The notes: a model not told the origin generated them from the sequence alone. Shown: positions 12,578 to 25,926, counted from the first letter of the stretch. The stretch is 64,000 nucleotides of DNA from Cryphonectria parasitica EP155 (GCF_011745365.1 NW_024468917.1:1426001-1490000); one strand, 5' to 3'. Translations and numbers: made by a program.

Positions 12578-13413
12578 AGAAGAATGCAGGATGGATAAGT
12601 GAATGTGGACATTTTCGGTTGCATATCCGGAGCGTTGGTCTTGGCCTGGGAAAAAGGGAGAAGAAGAAAAGGGCACCTCTGCAGGGCACTGTATTCTATC
12701 AAGGATATACTATCAATCAATTCATAATATGCAGAATTCGTAATGTCTCAGGAGAATGAATGTGATGTGTCTATGGGATTCATACAGAGATTGGTTCTCA
12801 TATGGAGAGGACTTCGACTCTGGGTTCCAAATCTCTTCTCGAGTTCAGAATCGTGCCAACTGTTACTTAGTACGGAAAAGTCATTGAGTCTAGACCAGAT
12901 GCACACAAACAGTATTGAGTGTACATATTAGACAAAGTTTCTGTAATAATCTGGGGAAAAGATGCTGAGGATGCTGATCATTGGCATTCCAGTGGCTGCA
13001 GAGCGTGAATCAAGCCTCGACGATTTTGTGTGTTGGAGATGATCCGAGCATACCAAGCTGATCCTGTCTCCTCAATGTACCTTGGTACCTTATGGCCCAA
13101 GCTCCTTTGGGTAGACCCACCAGCCCACCTAGCACCTGCACATTTTGCGGAGACAGCTCGCAGAACAACACGCCCCCCGGAGATCAACAATAAACACAGC
13201 TCACTGCTCCAATACTCCCCCGCCCACCACACCCCCCAACCCTATTCCCCCGTCCTTGTCCTGCTTTGATGCTATTGACAACATCGCGATAGAGGGTTCT
13301 ACTGCACCAACCCACCTCAAGAAAAAAAAATATCAAACCAAACACCTTGTCTATACAATCATACAAAGACATCCTTAAAGTCAGATTATCAGTACACATC
13401 TGACACTGACATC
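12578..13413. other. Intergenic region between P450 and HeH/SAP-motif gene
   Basis: Nothing recognisable as a gene. It contains the 3' flank of the P450 and the promoter of the next gene, whose proximal part (13140-13320) is C-rich. Confidence 0.5.
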
Positions 13414-14847
13414 ATGGCGACCACCACCAACAGCTATCTCCGGGGACAGCGCAAGTCTGACCTCCTCGAACTGGCTGAGGCTGTCAACTTCAAGGAGTAC
13501 GTACATTGTTTTGTTCCCCCAGAAAAATTCTGTTCCTGCGGCAATTTTGCAAAGAAATATACAATAGTGGGCAATTATCGTCATCATCAAGAGATCGCGG
13601 CGGGTTTCCCTTTTGCGCTCTGACCTCGTCGCGTCCTCGTCGCTTTGCGACAACACCAACCACGTTGTCCGCACCGCGACGAGTCACGACGGAGCCCGCG
13701 TCTTCAGGCCCCATGAGCGCGCACAATAATTGCCCTTCCTCGCGCAGAGCTCTACAGCCAAGTCCTCTAGCTAACGCGTCTCGGCGCATCAGGACTGACG
13801 GCTTGAAGAAGAGCGACCTCGAAGCCGCGCTCCAAGACCACCTTGCCGAGCACCAGAACCTCTACGGCAGTCACCCCAGGGCTGTGCCATACTACCAGTC
13901 GCGTGCTCGAGCAATAGGCTCGCCCGTCAAGAAGGAAGGGCCAGCTGGGGAACCCAAGAAGCGGAGAAACACATCCAAGTCCGCCGAACCACCCAAGGTC
14001 ATCGAGCAAGCCCTTGCCGCTCTGGCCGAGTAAGTCTAGTCGCCTCCCCGATTATTTGTCGTTTGTTTTTCTCCCTTTCCCCGCGCGCCCAACCGCGTTG
14101 CGGTTGTCATTCACTGTTACAATGGACATTCTCTGACAGCCTGATTGTATCAGTGATGACTCCGAGCACCAGTCTTCCACCGCCACGCCGGGCCCGTTGA
14201 CGCTTGCTCGGCGCATTCCGCTGCCCACGTCGCCGGCCGACGTCGCGCGTGTCGTCGACGAGCGCACTCTCGCTCTGCGGGAACGCGTCTCGACCCTGTA
14301 CGACGAGTCGGGAATCAAGGAGGCTACATACAACACGCGTGATGCTCTGTCCACGGTGACCTCGATTCTGTTCTGCATCAACGCGTTCGAGCTGTACAAT
14401 CTGCGCAAGGAGATCTTGACCGATCGCTACGCGTTCACCATCCCCGCGGTCAAGGCTATCGGGACTTCGGACTATGCTGTGGAGATACCTGACATGTTCC
14501 TGCTGCTGACGAGCTCGTTCTGGAACCCGGCGCTGCTCTGGGCCTTCACCAGCATCATCCTTCCCGCCTTCTTCGGCTTCTACTTCAACCTGTCAGCTGC
14601 GCACCAGAGCACCAGTCGCCGCAGGTCCGGCCAGCCCGACTATGTCATCGACCCGCTGACCTTCAGCATTGCCAAGGCTGTCATCACGTACGTTGTCTAC
14701 CAGCAGGGTGCTACCTTTGGCGGCTGGGTTGACCCCGTGTCCGTTGCCCGCATCAACTCGGCCATCTATGGCGGGTGGAAGGGCGTCCTCACCGGCGCTT
14801 TCATCAGCGGCGTGGCGAGCTTCTACGATGCTGTATTGCGCAAGTAA
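13414..14847 (+). CDS. HeH/SAP-like motif protein with C-terminal membrane segments
   Basis: Model: exons 13414-13496, 13793-14029 and 14154-14847, 337 residues. Both joins complete a codon and keep the frame. The N-terminus (about 8-45) has two short helices of HeH/SAP type, YLRGQRKSDLLELAEAV and LKKSDLEAALQDHLAEH, split by the first intron. SAP/HeH motifs usually bind nucleic acid or chromatin. A basic linker (KKEGPAGEPKKRR) follows, then about three hydrophobic segments in the C-terminal half, including FWNPALLWAFTSIILPAFFG and the end segment around GVLTGAFISGVASF. A DNA-binding-like head plus membrane tail would suit an inner nuclear membrane protein (inference); a mitochondrial location cannot be excluded. 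I do not recognise a characterised orthologue. Confidence 0.85.
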
Positions 14848-15571
14848 AGCTTTTCATGAGGAACACTAAGTGATGCTTCTCTTTGTTGCCGACGACAAGC
14901 TCGGACACAAAGTAATTGTCGCCTCGCCACCCGTCAAAGCAGTTTTTTGAAGAGCTGCAGTGGACGTACATTGATCTTGTTTGGCTGAATGACAGATTTT
15001 GGTATTCTCGGAGGAAAGGCTTTCTAGGGGAGGGCGTTTATGGCGTTGCGGCGTCGCGGCCTGTGGCTCCTCATGCGCGCAAGATACCTCCTTGTCTTTT
15101 GAAAGGGCCTCCCGTCGCTTTTACTTCGCTTCGCGTGTATGCGTCTAATGGGCCAGAATATTTGTCGGAACGGGAGCAACGGTATATGAGAAGACTCCCT
15201 GGTTTTGTCTCTGAATTTGGCAATTGTTAGCTGAGTAGATTTGTCCTGTATACCTTTTTGTTTTTCTTGGAAAGGTCGTCGGTGGTTGGTCTGCAGTATC
15301 ACGTGTCTTGGACGCCTCGCATACTCGTAGTTTGGATACTCCTTTTGACGCTTGGGGGTACGGTTCTTTTCTTCTTTCTTTCCCCTTCATCTCCAAGCAA
15401 TGATCTTTGCGTGGTTTGTCTCCATGTGGTCGTTGATCAGATATTGAGGCGGGGGGCCCCCTGCGAAGGCGGGGAGGGAGGGTGGAACAGGGAAAAGGGG
15501 CCCTCATGACGAGTCTGGGTTCTGACTCTAGTCAACGAAGCAGTCAGTGACTCAGCAACATGCGCGGCCAA

Positions 15572-15587
15572 CCCCCCCCCCCCCCCC
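15572..15587. repeat. Poly(C) tract, 16 bases
   Basis: Uninterrupted C-run in non-coding DNA downstream of the HeH/SAP-motif gene. Confidence 0.9.
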
Positions 15588-16191
15588 TCCTTTTCCTTAT
15601 GCTTTGCTGGTGGAAATGGACGCGGGCGATGGTCGGTAGTTTAGGGGCAATCATGGACACATGAAGGGCATGCTTAGGTTTGGTTGGAAAGAAATAGGGC
15701 TGGGTCATTCACACAAAGCTGAATCTTTCAACGGATTGTTCTTGATACCTCTTGACTCGATCATCCCTCGACCACTATCTATCATCCATGCCGTGCGCAA
15801 AGTACCTCTTGACTCTGCTCACACAGCAGTGCGTAGCGTCTCAGATACGTGAACATAGTCATCCTTGATGATTGTGTGAGACTAGCGGGAATCGAGGCCA
15901 CAAGCTTCTCGCTTTTTTTCCCTTCTTTCTTCAGAGACATGCTGACCGCTGCTTGATCATTCATTTATTCCCTCCCTTGTCTTTCTTCCCTTTTATTTCT
16001 TCTCGTTTTCCAACGAGTCACACAATACTAGTTTGAAGTTCGTAAGCGGCTGCTTGGCTGACTGCATGGCGTACAGACCGCTCCGCTGGCTCTCACTTCG
16101 ACAGTCCAAGGTTTGGAGCCAACTGCCCGCCACCATCAATGACCTGCTCCGGCAGATAGATAGATGACTGAGAGAGTGAGAGGGAGAGGGC

Positions 16192-16205
16192 GGGGGGGGG
16201 GGGGG
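16192..16205. repeat. Poly(G) tract, 14 bases, in a purine-rich stretch
   Basis: A run of G flanked by GAGA repeats, giving about 60 bp of nearly pure purine. Confidence 0.9.
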
Positions 16206-17084
16206 AGAGAGAAGAGAAGAGAAAACGCCTGGTGGCCGCCATTGCAAGGATGGAGGGCGATGCGTTGGTTTCTTTGCACACCGATGAGTTGAATACGTGC
16301 GTGCATGCTGAGACTTTTACAGAATGTCGTGCGATGGTTGAGAGAAGGAGGAGGGAAGTCCTGGGTTGTGCTTGTCCACCTACTCGCCCCCACGTTGCAA
16401 GGGAATGTCTCGCGCAGGCCGACCTTTTTTTACCTTCTTCTCTTTCCTTTGCGTGTCGAACACAAACGCACTGCCAAAATAAAAATAAAAATCACACGAG
16501 ACCTATGCATACGTGCAAACATACATACTTACCTACGAATAGACAGATAGAGATACAGGATTCGGGTGTGCTGATCGGTAGAGGATCAGCGTGGCTATCC
16601 CGTTCTCGCTCAACCCCCAAATCGCGCTGAATCAAGCCGTGGTGAGGCAACAAGGCATCTTGGATGGATTTCGCCAATAGGGCATACTGCACGAGGGTTT
16701 GGGCGGTTGCATCTCAAACACGCCTGGATGACATGCATCTGAAAGGGCGAGGGGGGGTTACAAAATGCGTCGTTGCTACGCAGCCCCCAAGCCGTGGTTC
16801 TGGGGTTTCTTTCGAAGGGCTCGTTTGTATACCAGTCGGGAGGACGAAAAGGAAGAAAAAAAAGAAAAAGAAAAAAAAGAAAGGAACACGGGCGCTAAAT
16901 TACTATACAGCACTTGGTCAGGCACGCATGCATCCTCTTACCTTGCTCGGCCTACCAAATTGAGTGCTCTGACTGTGTATGCGCGCCAGGGCAATCAATG
17001 GCTTGCATAAGGTAGTATGCGCGGGTTGTGGCTGAGAGCGTCTAATAACAGGGACGCCAAAGATAAAACAGCCCTTTCTGAGGC

Positions 17085-17109
17085 TGTGTGTGTGTGTGTG
17101 TGTGTGTGT
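17085..17109. repeat. (TG)n microsatellite
   Basis: About 12 uninterrupted TG dinucleotides in a gene-free region. Confidence 0.95.
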
Positions 17110-18977
17110 ATGTCATGCAGTGCGGTGATGGGTGCAGGAGGCAACCTGTGTTCCCCTTTGGGGCATAAGGTTATTTCTTTTTCTTTTTTTCTTTGAACTT
17201 TTTTATATATTTTTTAAATATGAAAATATAAGTAAATATCATCTTCTATTGTTCGTTTGTCCTATATACGACGCAGGCACTGATGATATTAATAACACTA
17301 TGGTGGGGGTACATGGGAGAATATTTGAAGTGGTTGCTTACTTTTAAGTAGTAGGCAAGGAACAACATGGCGCACTTCGACTGGTCCTGAAATCTGCGGC
17401 TGATGTGCTCTGCGCGACACATGCAACACCAGGGAGCATTTCCATTGCAAGAATTGTAAGCTGGGAGGAGGGGAGGAGCAGCAGCAGCAGCAGGACAAGG
17501 AGGAGCTTGGTTGGGACGGGTTTGGGACGATCAATTAGAGTTTGGGCAGGTTGCCAAAGATGTCATGCCATTCGCAGCCAGTATCGTCATAGTCGTCACA
17601 AATCCGTACGGAGAGGACGGATGCGCTGCTTTGCCTTGAGAAATCTGCCCCGACAATTTTTTTCTCTTCTTTTTCTTCTGTTAGAATCACTCCTATGTGT
17701 GTGCAGGCTTACGAGGCCCTACTACACTGTACGATTATACTGATAAGTTCCCTCATACAAATGCAGGAAGGATTTGCCCTTTGCATAACTATGGGGTCTG
17801 GTTGGACAAGTATTACCGAAGAGGGGTAGAAATTTATTCAAGCCCAGATGACACATTATAGCCCTTGTTTTAGGTCAGTCAGGTGTTAGTGCTTGGTTCC
17901 CGGTCAGTGGTCAAGTAAGGTTTTTGCTTCTGTCATCATCGCGCAAAACAAGTTTGGTTGTCGACCCTCCCGCTTCGTCATCGCAGGACGTGGTGGATCT
18001 TCTGGCGGTCCTCCAAGTTTAATGGCATCCAGCCCATCTGTTGTACGTATAGGGGGGCCCTGGGCACACCGTGTCCCTCAATGTGCCCCTCCCCTCTTCT
18101 TCAGGTTCCCCCTCCAAGACCTTTTTCAGGGACCTGACCTGTTCCTGCCTCGACCTGTGCCTTGGCGACCCCTCTTCCCACTCTCAGCCAAGCGCATCGT
18201 ACTGTACTTAAAAATAAAAATAAAAAAGCACCCCTAGGACAGCTTCTCTCCCGCCATCGTCAGCTCCTCACAACGTTCCACAATACCTGTCAGGGTTCCA
18301 CTTCTACTTGCCCCCAGTCGGGTTCAGTCAGTCAGCCAGCCAGCCATCCGTTGCCGCTGGTACTATTTACTACTGCATGTTGCTGCTGCTGCGCCTTGGG
18401 AATCTTGCATGCACCTGCAAGATCTAGCCCTTCCGTAGCCAAGTGCCACCGGCATACAGTACTACTCTCTGTATTACGAAAAGGCTACTGCATTTTTCTT
18501 CTTCCTTCTCTTCTTATTATCCCGACAGAACGCACCTGGGTCCCTCACAGACTGTATAATTACACACTTCATCCAAGCGCCACAGACAACCGACCTCCAG
18601 TTACTTCTTCTACAACGAGGCGAAGCCTGGACCGTTACGGATCAGTGCTGCCAAGCTAAGCTGCATCACAAGTCACCGGCAACAAACAGATAGCGCTCAC
18701 TTTCGTCAGCGGTTTCCGTGCTCACTCTTTCCAGCCTGCCCACGTCCAGACCGTACGTCCGACCCCAGAGAGGACGCTCCCGCTTTGTCTCGTGTGTGCG
18801 CGTGGTTTCGCGACAGACTGAAGTGGATCAAGGGCCTAGAACAAGGGGAGACCTTTTGAGGTAGGTGTGATCAAGAAGACGAGTTTCTGTTATTCGTTGC
18901 ACCCGGGTTCCGACTCCTCTCTCATCACCGGCCACCCGTCAGATCCCGCCGCTCGTGACCGGTTTGTTTTTTTCCAA

Positions 18978-18989
18978 CCCCCCCCCCCC
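18978..18989. repeat. Poly(C) tract, 12 bases
   Basis: C-run within the probable leader of the gene at 19327, inside its possible 5' UTR intron. Confidence 0.9.
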
Positions 18990-19326
18990 TCCTTTAGAGA
19001 TAACCCGCATCCTATCTTCCCATCACTTGTCAGATCTGTCACTCCACCTGTCGTGCTGTCGAGTGGGAATTGTGACGGTATCGTTGCCAATCCTCAGGAG
19101 ATAACATCTCATTGACATATATCTGTTTGATCTCGCAGGCTCCGCACCCGTCGAGCTCGTAGCTCCTGAACCCAAGAAGACAATCCATCCGCCTAACCAC
19201 CCGTCTATTCCATCTTTGTCCATCTTCCTAGGCACTGCAAACGCCAACGGTATCTTCCGACGATTCAAGAGACGACCGCATTTGGAGTCATCGCAACCAC
19301 ACATCCCAAAGACATAACTTCTTACA

Positions 19327-20499
19327 ATGAGTCTCGCCGGTACGGCACCACTGCAGAGCGGGGCCTCCACCCAGCCCGCATTAGCAGAACCATTCGAGCC
19401 TGCTTCGACGCAGAAGGGCGACAAGGTACGAGAAAGAGGAGTTGGACTAGATACTACCGCACTGGAGACTGACGAACCCGCTAAGAAGAACAAGATGCGA
19501 GGACTATTCGGCATTGGCAAGAAGAAGGCAGACGAATCCGCGCAGGCAGCATCACGCTCAGACCCGGCTTCCACCTCCACCACCGCCACCAGCTCCAACC
19601 GGCTCACGAAGCAGCCAAGATCGACGACATCACCCGCCCGAACCCACAGCCCTGTCCCTGGTATGCCCTCGTCGCCGAGTCACGGCCTCTCTTCTCCGTC
19701 ACCAAGGCTGTCTTCGCCGGCCGGTAGCCAGATATTTGAGCGCGACGTCCAAGAAGCAGCACTAATCCCGAACTCGCCCGCCATCCCGAGCCATATCATA
19801 ACGGAAGATCATGTCCCACCTGTCCTGAACGCCTCTTCCGAGGCAATTACCGATGATCATCTTGACCCTGATACTGTCGAGATCATCACACATGCCAACC
19901 ACCAGCCTGCTGGCGTTGCGGTCAACGTGGCAGGGATCCCAGACAACACGTCGACCAGCTGGCAGGATGACCTCGCCGCCAGCCTGTCCGCAGCCGACTT
20001 CAGGGCGCTGGCAGACCCCATGGACACGGGCAGCAATTCTGGTAGCCCCGAGAACAGCGTAGACGTGCGCCGTCTGAGCTTCATCAGCTTCGCAGACGTC
20101 GTGCAAGCGGAGCACCAGGGCCACGCAGGTCTGGCAGGCTCACGAGATTCGATCCATCTCGCGGGTCTCACAAGCATCCCCTCTATGGGCGGCATAGATC
20201 ATCGGTCCCCGTCCCCGATTCGCTCGCCCGTCTCCTCGACGACTGGCGGAGCAGGCACCTCTCCGCCGAACAGCAAGTCCGCGTCGCTGAGGGGCACGGA
20301 GACTTCGCCTACCCGGAAGCCCCTCGGTAGCCCCGTGTCCACGAGTCTGTCCATGTCCCCGTCTATCCCGCCCATGGGCATCCCTGGCGAGGTCAACGTA
20401 GAGACGATGACCCAGGCACTGCGGAGGACTGGGTCAGGCGACCTCAGTGGGGTGAAGAGCCATCCTACGAGTCCTATTGACGGCACATCCTCGCGTTAG
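19327..20499 (+). CDS. Conserved-looking disordered fungal protein
   Basis: Single exon, 390 residues. The first ATG after a pyrimidine-rich leader was taken as start. It is Ser/Pro/Thr-rich with many SP and TSP sites, suiting a heavily phosphorylated disordered protein. Two segments look constrained: a basic KKNKMRGLFGIGKKK patch near residues 54-68, and a region from about 138 to 200 beginning SQIFERDVQE and containing EDHVPPVLNASSEAITDDH. A second conserved-looking stretch near the C-terminus includes PGEVNVETMTQALRRTGSG. There is no membrane segment, signal peptide or catalytic motif. I do not recognise a function. The reading frame and codon pattern are clearly coding. Confidence 0.8.
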   Translation: MSLAGTAPLQSGASTQPALAEPFEPASTQKGDKVRERGVGLDTTALETDEPAKKNKMRGLFGIGKKKADESAQAASRSDPASTSTTATSSNRLTKQPRSTTSPARTHSPVPGMPSSPSHGLSSPSPRLSSPAGSQIFERDVQEAALIPNSPAIPSHIITEDHVPPVLNASSEAITDDHLDPDTVEIITHANHQPAGVAVNVAGIPDNTSTSWQDDLAASLSAADFRALADPMDTGSNSGSPENSVDVRRLSFISFADVVQAEHQGHAGLAGSRDSIHLAGLTSIPSMGGIDHRSPSPIRSPVSSTTGGAGTSPPNSKSASLRGTETSPTRKPLGSPVSTSLSMSPSIPPMGIPGEVNVETMTQALRRTGSGDLSGVKSHPTSPIDGTSSR

Positions 20500-23497
20500 C
20501 TGCGCGTCGTGCCTTGTGGCTATGAGACACGCAGGAGTACTTATCCTCCTCACTTTGGGTCTAGGAGCTTAGGAAGCCTCCCAAGACCAGCTTCTGTGCC
20601 GCCAAAGTTTTGACGTGTCTGTTGGGAAAGTGTCGTCGGATCACCAGCCAGAGAGGGGGGGGGCATCGTACCAACTTTCTCCCTTCTTCCTCTTCTTCTT
20701 CCTTTTTTATCGACTTCGAATTTGGACAAGATCAATCGTGTCGGGCCCCAATTCTCTGCACGGCGCAAGCTCCCCGTTCGATACTTCTTACAACATCTTA
20801 TTCTTCCCAATGATTGCCGCAACTTTGACTTTCTGGACATCATACCCACATTTACGAGTCGATTACCCATTTGATTTCGCTGCAGCCACTGCTGCTTCTC
20901 TTGTCGACAACGACATCACGGCTGGTAGTTATTGTCTTCTTCTTTTTGCTGCCTGGTGAATATCAGTCGAACTTGCGTTCATTTGCCTTGAGGGCCAGAA
21001 GGAAAGCTTGGGAGGGGGAACAGGGCTCGGAGAGGAGGGGGGTTGGTAGGAAGTGACTATTTCCCGTTTGCTTTAGCTGGATGAATTGTTAGGCTTGACG
21101 TTTCTTGATAACTTTGCTTCTTCTTTTCTGAGTAGGGCTCATCATCCTGGGTATAAATTGTGAGATGGGAGGCTCTCGTTTTTACATCTTGTCCTTTTTT
21201 CGTTTTTCTTTTCTTCTTTTCTCTTTCTTTTTTTTTTTGGCTTGCTTGCCGTGTCTTTTCAAATGGCACCTGATTGGCAGCCCAACGTACTTAGAGATAC
21301 CTACACATATGGGGGAGATGAGAGGCAAATTGAAGAATCATTTTTCTGGCCTGAATCATTTCGGATCCAATCTCACCTCTGAAGTGAGATCAACTTCCGG
21401 CTCAAAGCAAGATCTCCTCGTGAGCATCCAGCAGGACGGGCATGGAGGGTATCAGAGGCTGTCCCGCAGACCCACGAGCAGGAAAACCCGGTCTTCTTTC
21501 GGAACGTGCTGTGGTTCCACGCCGATAACAAACGATGGTCTGAAAGCAATGGTGCTCGAGAAACTGCGAAGGTTACATGGTAGATTTTGACCATCTTATT
21601 GCGCTACACGAGATGGACCCCCCTTTAACGGCATGCATACATGTATATGTGTATGCGCGCGCCCGAATGTGGGTGGGAGGCGAGCGGGCAACTTGATGGG
21701 AGTCTTGCCTCACCAGACCTGGACGAGGCAGGGGCAGGATGTGCTGTCTGGAGAAATCTGATCTTGTATGTGCAGAATGGCTACGTGGCTCGAGAGGTAC
21801 AAAGATCTGCCATTTGACAGATGACTGATTCCCCGGATGGATGGTATGTTGGGGCTAACACGGATAGCCGGATTGGAAGGGCCGGTGCGGATGTCAGCCA
21901 AACACGCATGTCTCCGGCCACGACAGCGCAAGGCGTATTTACTCCGTAGTCGGCCAGTTTCCGATCTCTTTTCTTTTTCGTCTGTGACGACATGCCCTCA
22001 AAATAGTGCACATCATCCATGTATTTTCCCCTCTGGATTTCAATGAGGCCTTTTAGGTGGCGGTGGTAGTACTCATGGGGGAGGCAAAGGAGAGGGCCGG
22101 CCAATTATGACCCCGCCTGCCAATCAGAACTCACGCGATGACCACTGCTAGGCTCAGAAGCTGGTCTAAAGCTCACCGCGATCGGAATGATGCGCCTATG
22201 ATTAGTTGCATGTACGTCGGGACTCGGGAGAACAGCTGGCGTGCGGACTTGTTTTTCCCCATGGTTCAGGCACCTTTCTACGACAATACTACTATTACTT
22301 GTATTTACTACTTACTGTCTATATACTAGAGTATTAATTATCTGCACGAATTCACCTCCTCCTTTTGACGATGCCTCACGCTTCACATCTTGTGGACTAT
22401 GTACCTATTATATGCTTTCCTCACACATACAGGCTCCCGAAATCTGGGGGACATGTCGTGTACGCAAATAAGATCATGAAACTGGAGAGCTGCTGCCACA
22501 CACTGCAGGCAGGCAGGCTTGCCCTCTCCCCTCGAGCATCAGCAGCAGAGAGTCCAGACGGCGTGCAACCATCTGTTCGTTCACCTGGTTGTCTGCCAGC
22601 TACTGTACCATGTAGCATTTTATACGGGCGTTCCTTCTCAACTCCTCGAGCTGGCGACTGACTGCAAGTGTGACCAAAGTTACAAGCACGACCACGATGC
22701 GAGCGGCTGTTCAATGGGAATAAGCCGTAAATATGCAAACGCTGGGAACAGGAACCTATGCCACAGAGGGGCCTACCATGGACTAGAATGACGGGTGTGG
22801 CCCATCTTGACGGGTCTCTCTCTCCCTTTTCCCAACAACCCGGCCAGCCACTCCCGCCTTGCCGCTCCACCACCGATGGTCGGACAGGCAAGCGTATCAG
22901 TCCGGGGAAAGAAGGTGGTGGGGTGTGTGGGCGCCCTTTCGTCGTGTCGAGGGCGTTGATACGGGAATTTGCTCGACCGGTACTGGATGATGACTCTTGG
23001 TCCTCTTGCGTCCATCCACAGGAGATTTGCTTTTTGCTGTCGAGAGAACGGCCCGGACGTTGCGGTCTCGGGTCTGGCTTCATGCAGGTTTTTGGGGACG
23101 ATAGGCAGATAAGAGAGAACTTTGCCTTGCCATCTTCTGGCTGGTTTCCTTGTTCCTGTTTCCTCTTCTTCCTCTTTTTCTCTTCTTCTCTCTCTTCTGC
23201 TGCCATTCTCCCCTTATAATAGCCGAATCGATCGAGGTGATCGACTCTTCCTCGGTTTAGTTGTTCCCCGACGTGGATACTGTCTGAGATCCGCTTTGAA
23301 CAGCTTGACTGCTCGAACCCACTCCTTCCTTCATCGTCACGATCCTCATCGTCACACTACGCACATTTTCATGTGCCTACTCGTCAAGCGAGGTCTGGTC
23401 TCCTCACTTCCAGAGTGCGAGGTGTTGCCTGCTATGCAGTCCTTACTCTTCACCATCATCCTGAAAAAGAAGGCGCTCTAAGCAGTTTCATGTCCCA
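20500..23497. other. Intergenic region of 3 kb
   Basis: No recognisable gene. A minus-strand frame of 261 codons at 22421-23206 is open but composition-driven and lies across the leader of the transporter gene. There is a T-rich run near 21190-21240, and polypyrimidine sequence at 23160-23215 upstream of the transporter. Confidence 0.5.
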
Positions 23498-25926
23498 ATG
23501 GCGGCCATGATCAAGAATGAAGCCGATGGTGTCAGTGGCGGCGGCAGCACCACCAGCACATCACCGGGTACTATTGCTGCTCCTGTGAACCAGCAGGACA
23601 TCGAGAAGTATAGGTGTGGTGAGAAAGACGAAATCAGTGACGACCTAGAGGCGGGACGAAAAGAGGAGGAGGAGGAACACCATCATTGGACCACGACGCC
23701 GTCAGGTCAGGATGACGGTGACGATGACGGCGACGATGGCTCTGACGACGACGACGATGATGACTCCTCGACGACATCAACCCACCACAGGAGCTCGACA
23801 CATCACGAGCAGCGAAACTCCAGCCCGCCGGTGAGGCGCATCCCCACCAACGTCTCCCTTGGCCCAGACAACCCCGTCGAGCATTACACGTCGTTTGTCG
23901 AAGTGCCAGACTCTGTCTATGACAGATTCTCCAACCAACGAAAGCTGGTCATCGTCGTCTTGCTATCCTTCTGCTCGTTCCTGGCGCCCATCTCGTCGAC
24001 CACTGTACTCTCAGCCACGCCAGAGGTGGCCGCCGAGTTTCATACGACGGGGTCTGTTGTCGATGTTACCAATGCGCTCTATATGCTGTTCATGGGCATC
24101 TCACCCATTGTGTGGGGTCCCTTCAGCGAGGTCTGGGGGAGAAAAACCGTGAGTGAACCGCTCTGCCGTCGGGGCTTTCAAAACTTCCCGGACAAGGGCC
24201 TATACTGACGGCCAAGACAACATCTTCCCCCATAGATCACATGTGTTACCGCATTCCTCTTCTTTGCCTGCAGTATCGGAACAGCCCTGGCTCCGAACCT
24301 GGCTGCCTTCTTCATCTTTCGTATCCTGACAGCATTCGAGGGCACGGCCTTCCTCCTCGTCGGCTCGGCATGTCTTCAGTAAGTGCATTCATATATCCTG
24401 CGCAATGGCAATATGCTAGATCTCCCGCCCGACTGACTTCGTCATCCTTGCCAGAGATATCTATCGCCCAACAGAACGGGCCACAGCCATGGGCTGGTTC
24501 TTGAGCGGCACACTGATCGGTCCTGCCATCGGACCTTTTGTCGGCGGCATCATCGTCACTTTCACCTCCTGGCGCGTTATTTTCTGGGTACAGACAGCCC
24601 TGTCCGGTGTCGCGGCGCTGGGTGCCTTCTTCCTCCTCCCGGAGACGATCCATCATAAGAAGTATGACGACCTTCGGGGCTTGAGCAGGAAGAAGAAGGC
24701 AGCCGTGCTGGGAAGCATGGTGAACCCGTGGAAGGTGCTGAAGTTGATGTTTACCTATCCTAACCTGTAAGTCTGGCTTCGCTTAAAGTAGCACAAGAAA
24801 GGAAAAGAGAAAGAGAAAAAGGAGAAGAGGAAGAAATCAATCATCGAAACCCCCCTCACCTACCTTTTATTTCAACAACTACGCCTGCGTCGCATTCTCT
24901 CCGCTCAAGGAAAGCTAATACTGGACCCGGCCTGTTCACAGCTTACTCGCGGGAATTGCCACCGCGTCCCTCGTCTGGAATATGTATTCCCTCCTCACGC
25001 CAATCCGCTACGTCCTCAACCCGCGCTTCCACCTCACGTCGCCGATGCAGTCAGGTCTCTTCTACCTTGCCCCCGGCGCAGGCTACCTGACGGGGACCTT
25101 CATGGGCGGCCGATACGCCGACCACATCGTTCGAAAGTACACCAGGCTCTCGCAAGCCCGGATTCCCGAGGATAGGATGCGTTCCGCGCTGCCTTTCCTC
25201 GGTGTGGCCATCCCGGCGTGCGTACTGGTGTACGGGTGGGCGGTAGAAAAGGATGTGGGCGGGATTGCCCTGGTTGTGGTGACGCTGTTCTTGCAGGGGG
25301 TCGCGCAGCTCTTTTGTTTTCCCAGCCTCAACACGTACTGCCTGGATGTGATGCAGGGCCGCGGGAGCGATGTCATTGCTGGCAACTACTTTATGCGGTA
25401 CCTCTTCGCCTGCATGGGCACTGCCGTCGTCCTACCCGCCATCGAAAGGGTCGGCGTCGGCTGGTTCAGCACCATCAGCGCCGCCTTCTTGGTAGTGAGC
25501 GCACTGGGCACGTGGGCTACCATCATTTGGGGCCGTGGCTGGAGGGAGCGCGTGGACGCCAAGAGGAGGGCCAAACGCGGCATGGGAAAGGGTGAGAAGG
25601 GCTCTGGGAAGAAGAACAGCAACAACAATAAGAAAAGGAACAAGGTTCACAGCAGCGATGTAGGTGGGCTGGACAGAGACATCGAGGCTGGCGGGTCCGT
25701 GTGCGTCAACAACGAGACTACGATTCACAAGCAGGGACTCATGGGGAAGCGTCCGGACCGGGAGGAGGAGGAGAGAGCGGTGGCTCAAGGTCGGGCAGAC
25801 ACGGGGCCGGTGGAAAGTCTGGAGTCTGGTGCCGACATGCCAGCTGCTGGCAGAGAGCAGACTGGCCGGTCAGAAAAAAACGCAGTAAAGACACTGGAGA
25901 TAGGAGAGGAGAGGGTCGACTGCTGA
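23498..25926 (+). CDS. MFS transporter, DHA1 (drug:H+ antiporter) type
   Basis: Model: exons 23498-24148, 24236-24378, 24455-24766 and 24942-25926, 696 residues; all joins keep the frame. The first ~135 residues are a polar cytoplasmic tail with a run of seven Asp and many Ser/His/Thr. The transporter core begins around KLVIVVLLSFCSFLAPISS. The loop after the second membrane segment reads GPFSEVWGRKT, the fungal version of MFS motif A. Further segments follow, including GWFLSGTLIGPAIGPFVGG, the motif C-like region of proton antiporters. The last ~130 residues are a charged tail, with Lys/Asn then Glu/Gly-rich sequence. Members of this group (Qdr/Dtr1-like) export drugs, weak acids, polyamines or metabolites at the plasma membrane; the substrate here cannot be inferred. 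ATG 23490 just upstream is out of frame. Confidence 0.9.

Larger units (their letters stand above)
14848..19326. other. Gene-free region of 4.5 kb
   Basis: No recognisable gene on either strand. It is rich in homopolymers and simple repeats, listed separately. The last ~600 bp is CT-rich and likely the leader of the gene at 19327. Within it, GTAGGT at 18861 and CTCGCAG ending at 19138, with ATTGACAT as possible branch site, could mark a 5' UTR intron; this is inference. Confidence 0.5.

Noticed and set aside
22421..23206. 261-codon minus-strand open frame
   Set aside because: Low-complexity basic start, random-looking remainder, no domain, and it lies across the transporter leader. It appears open by base composition.
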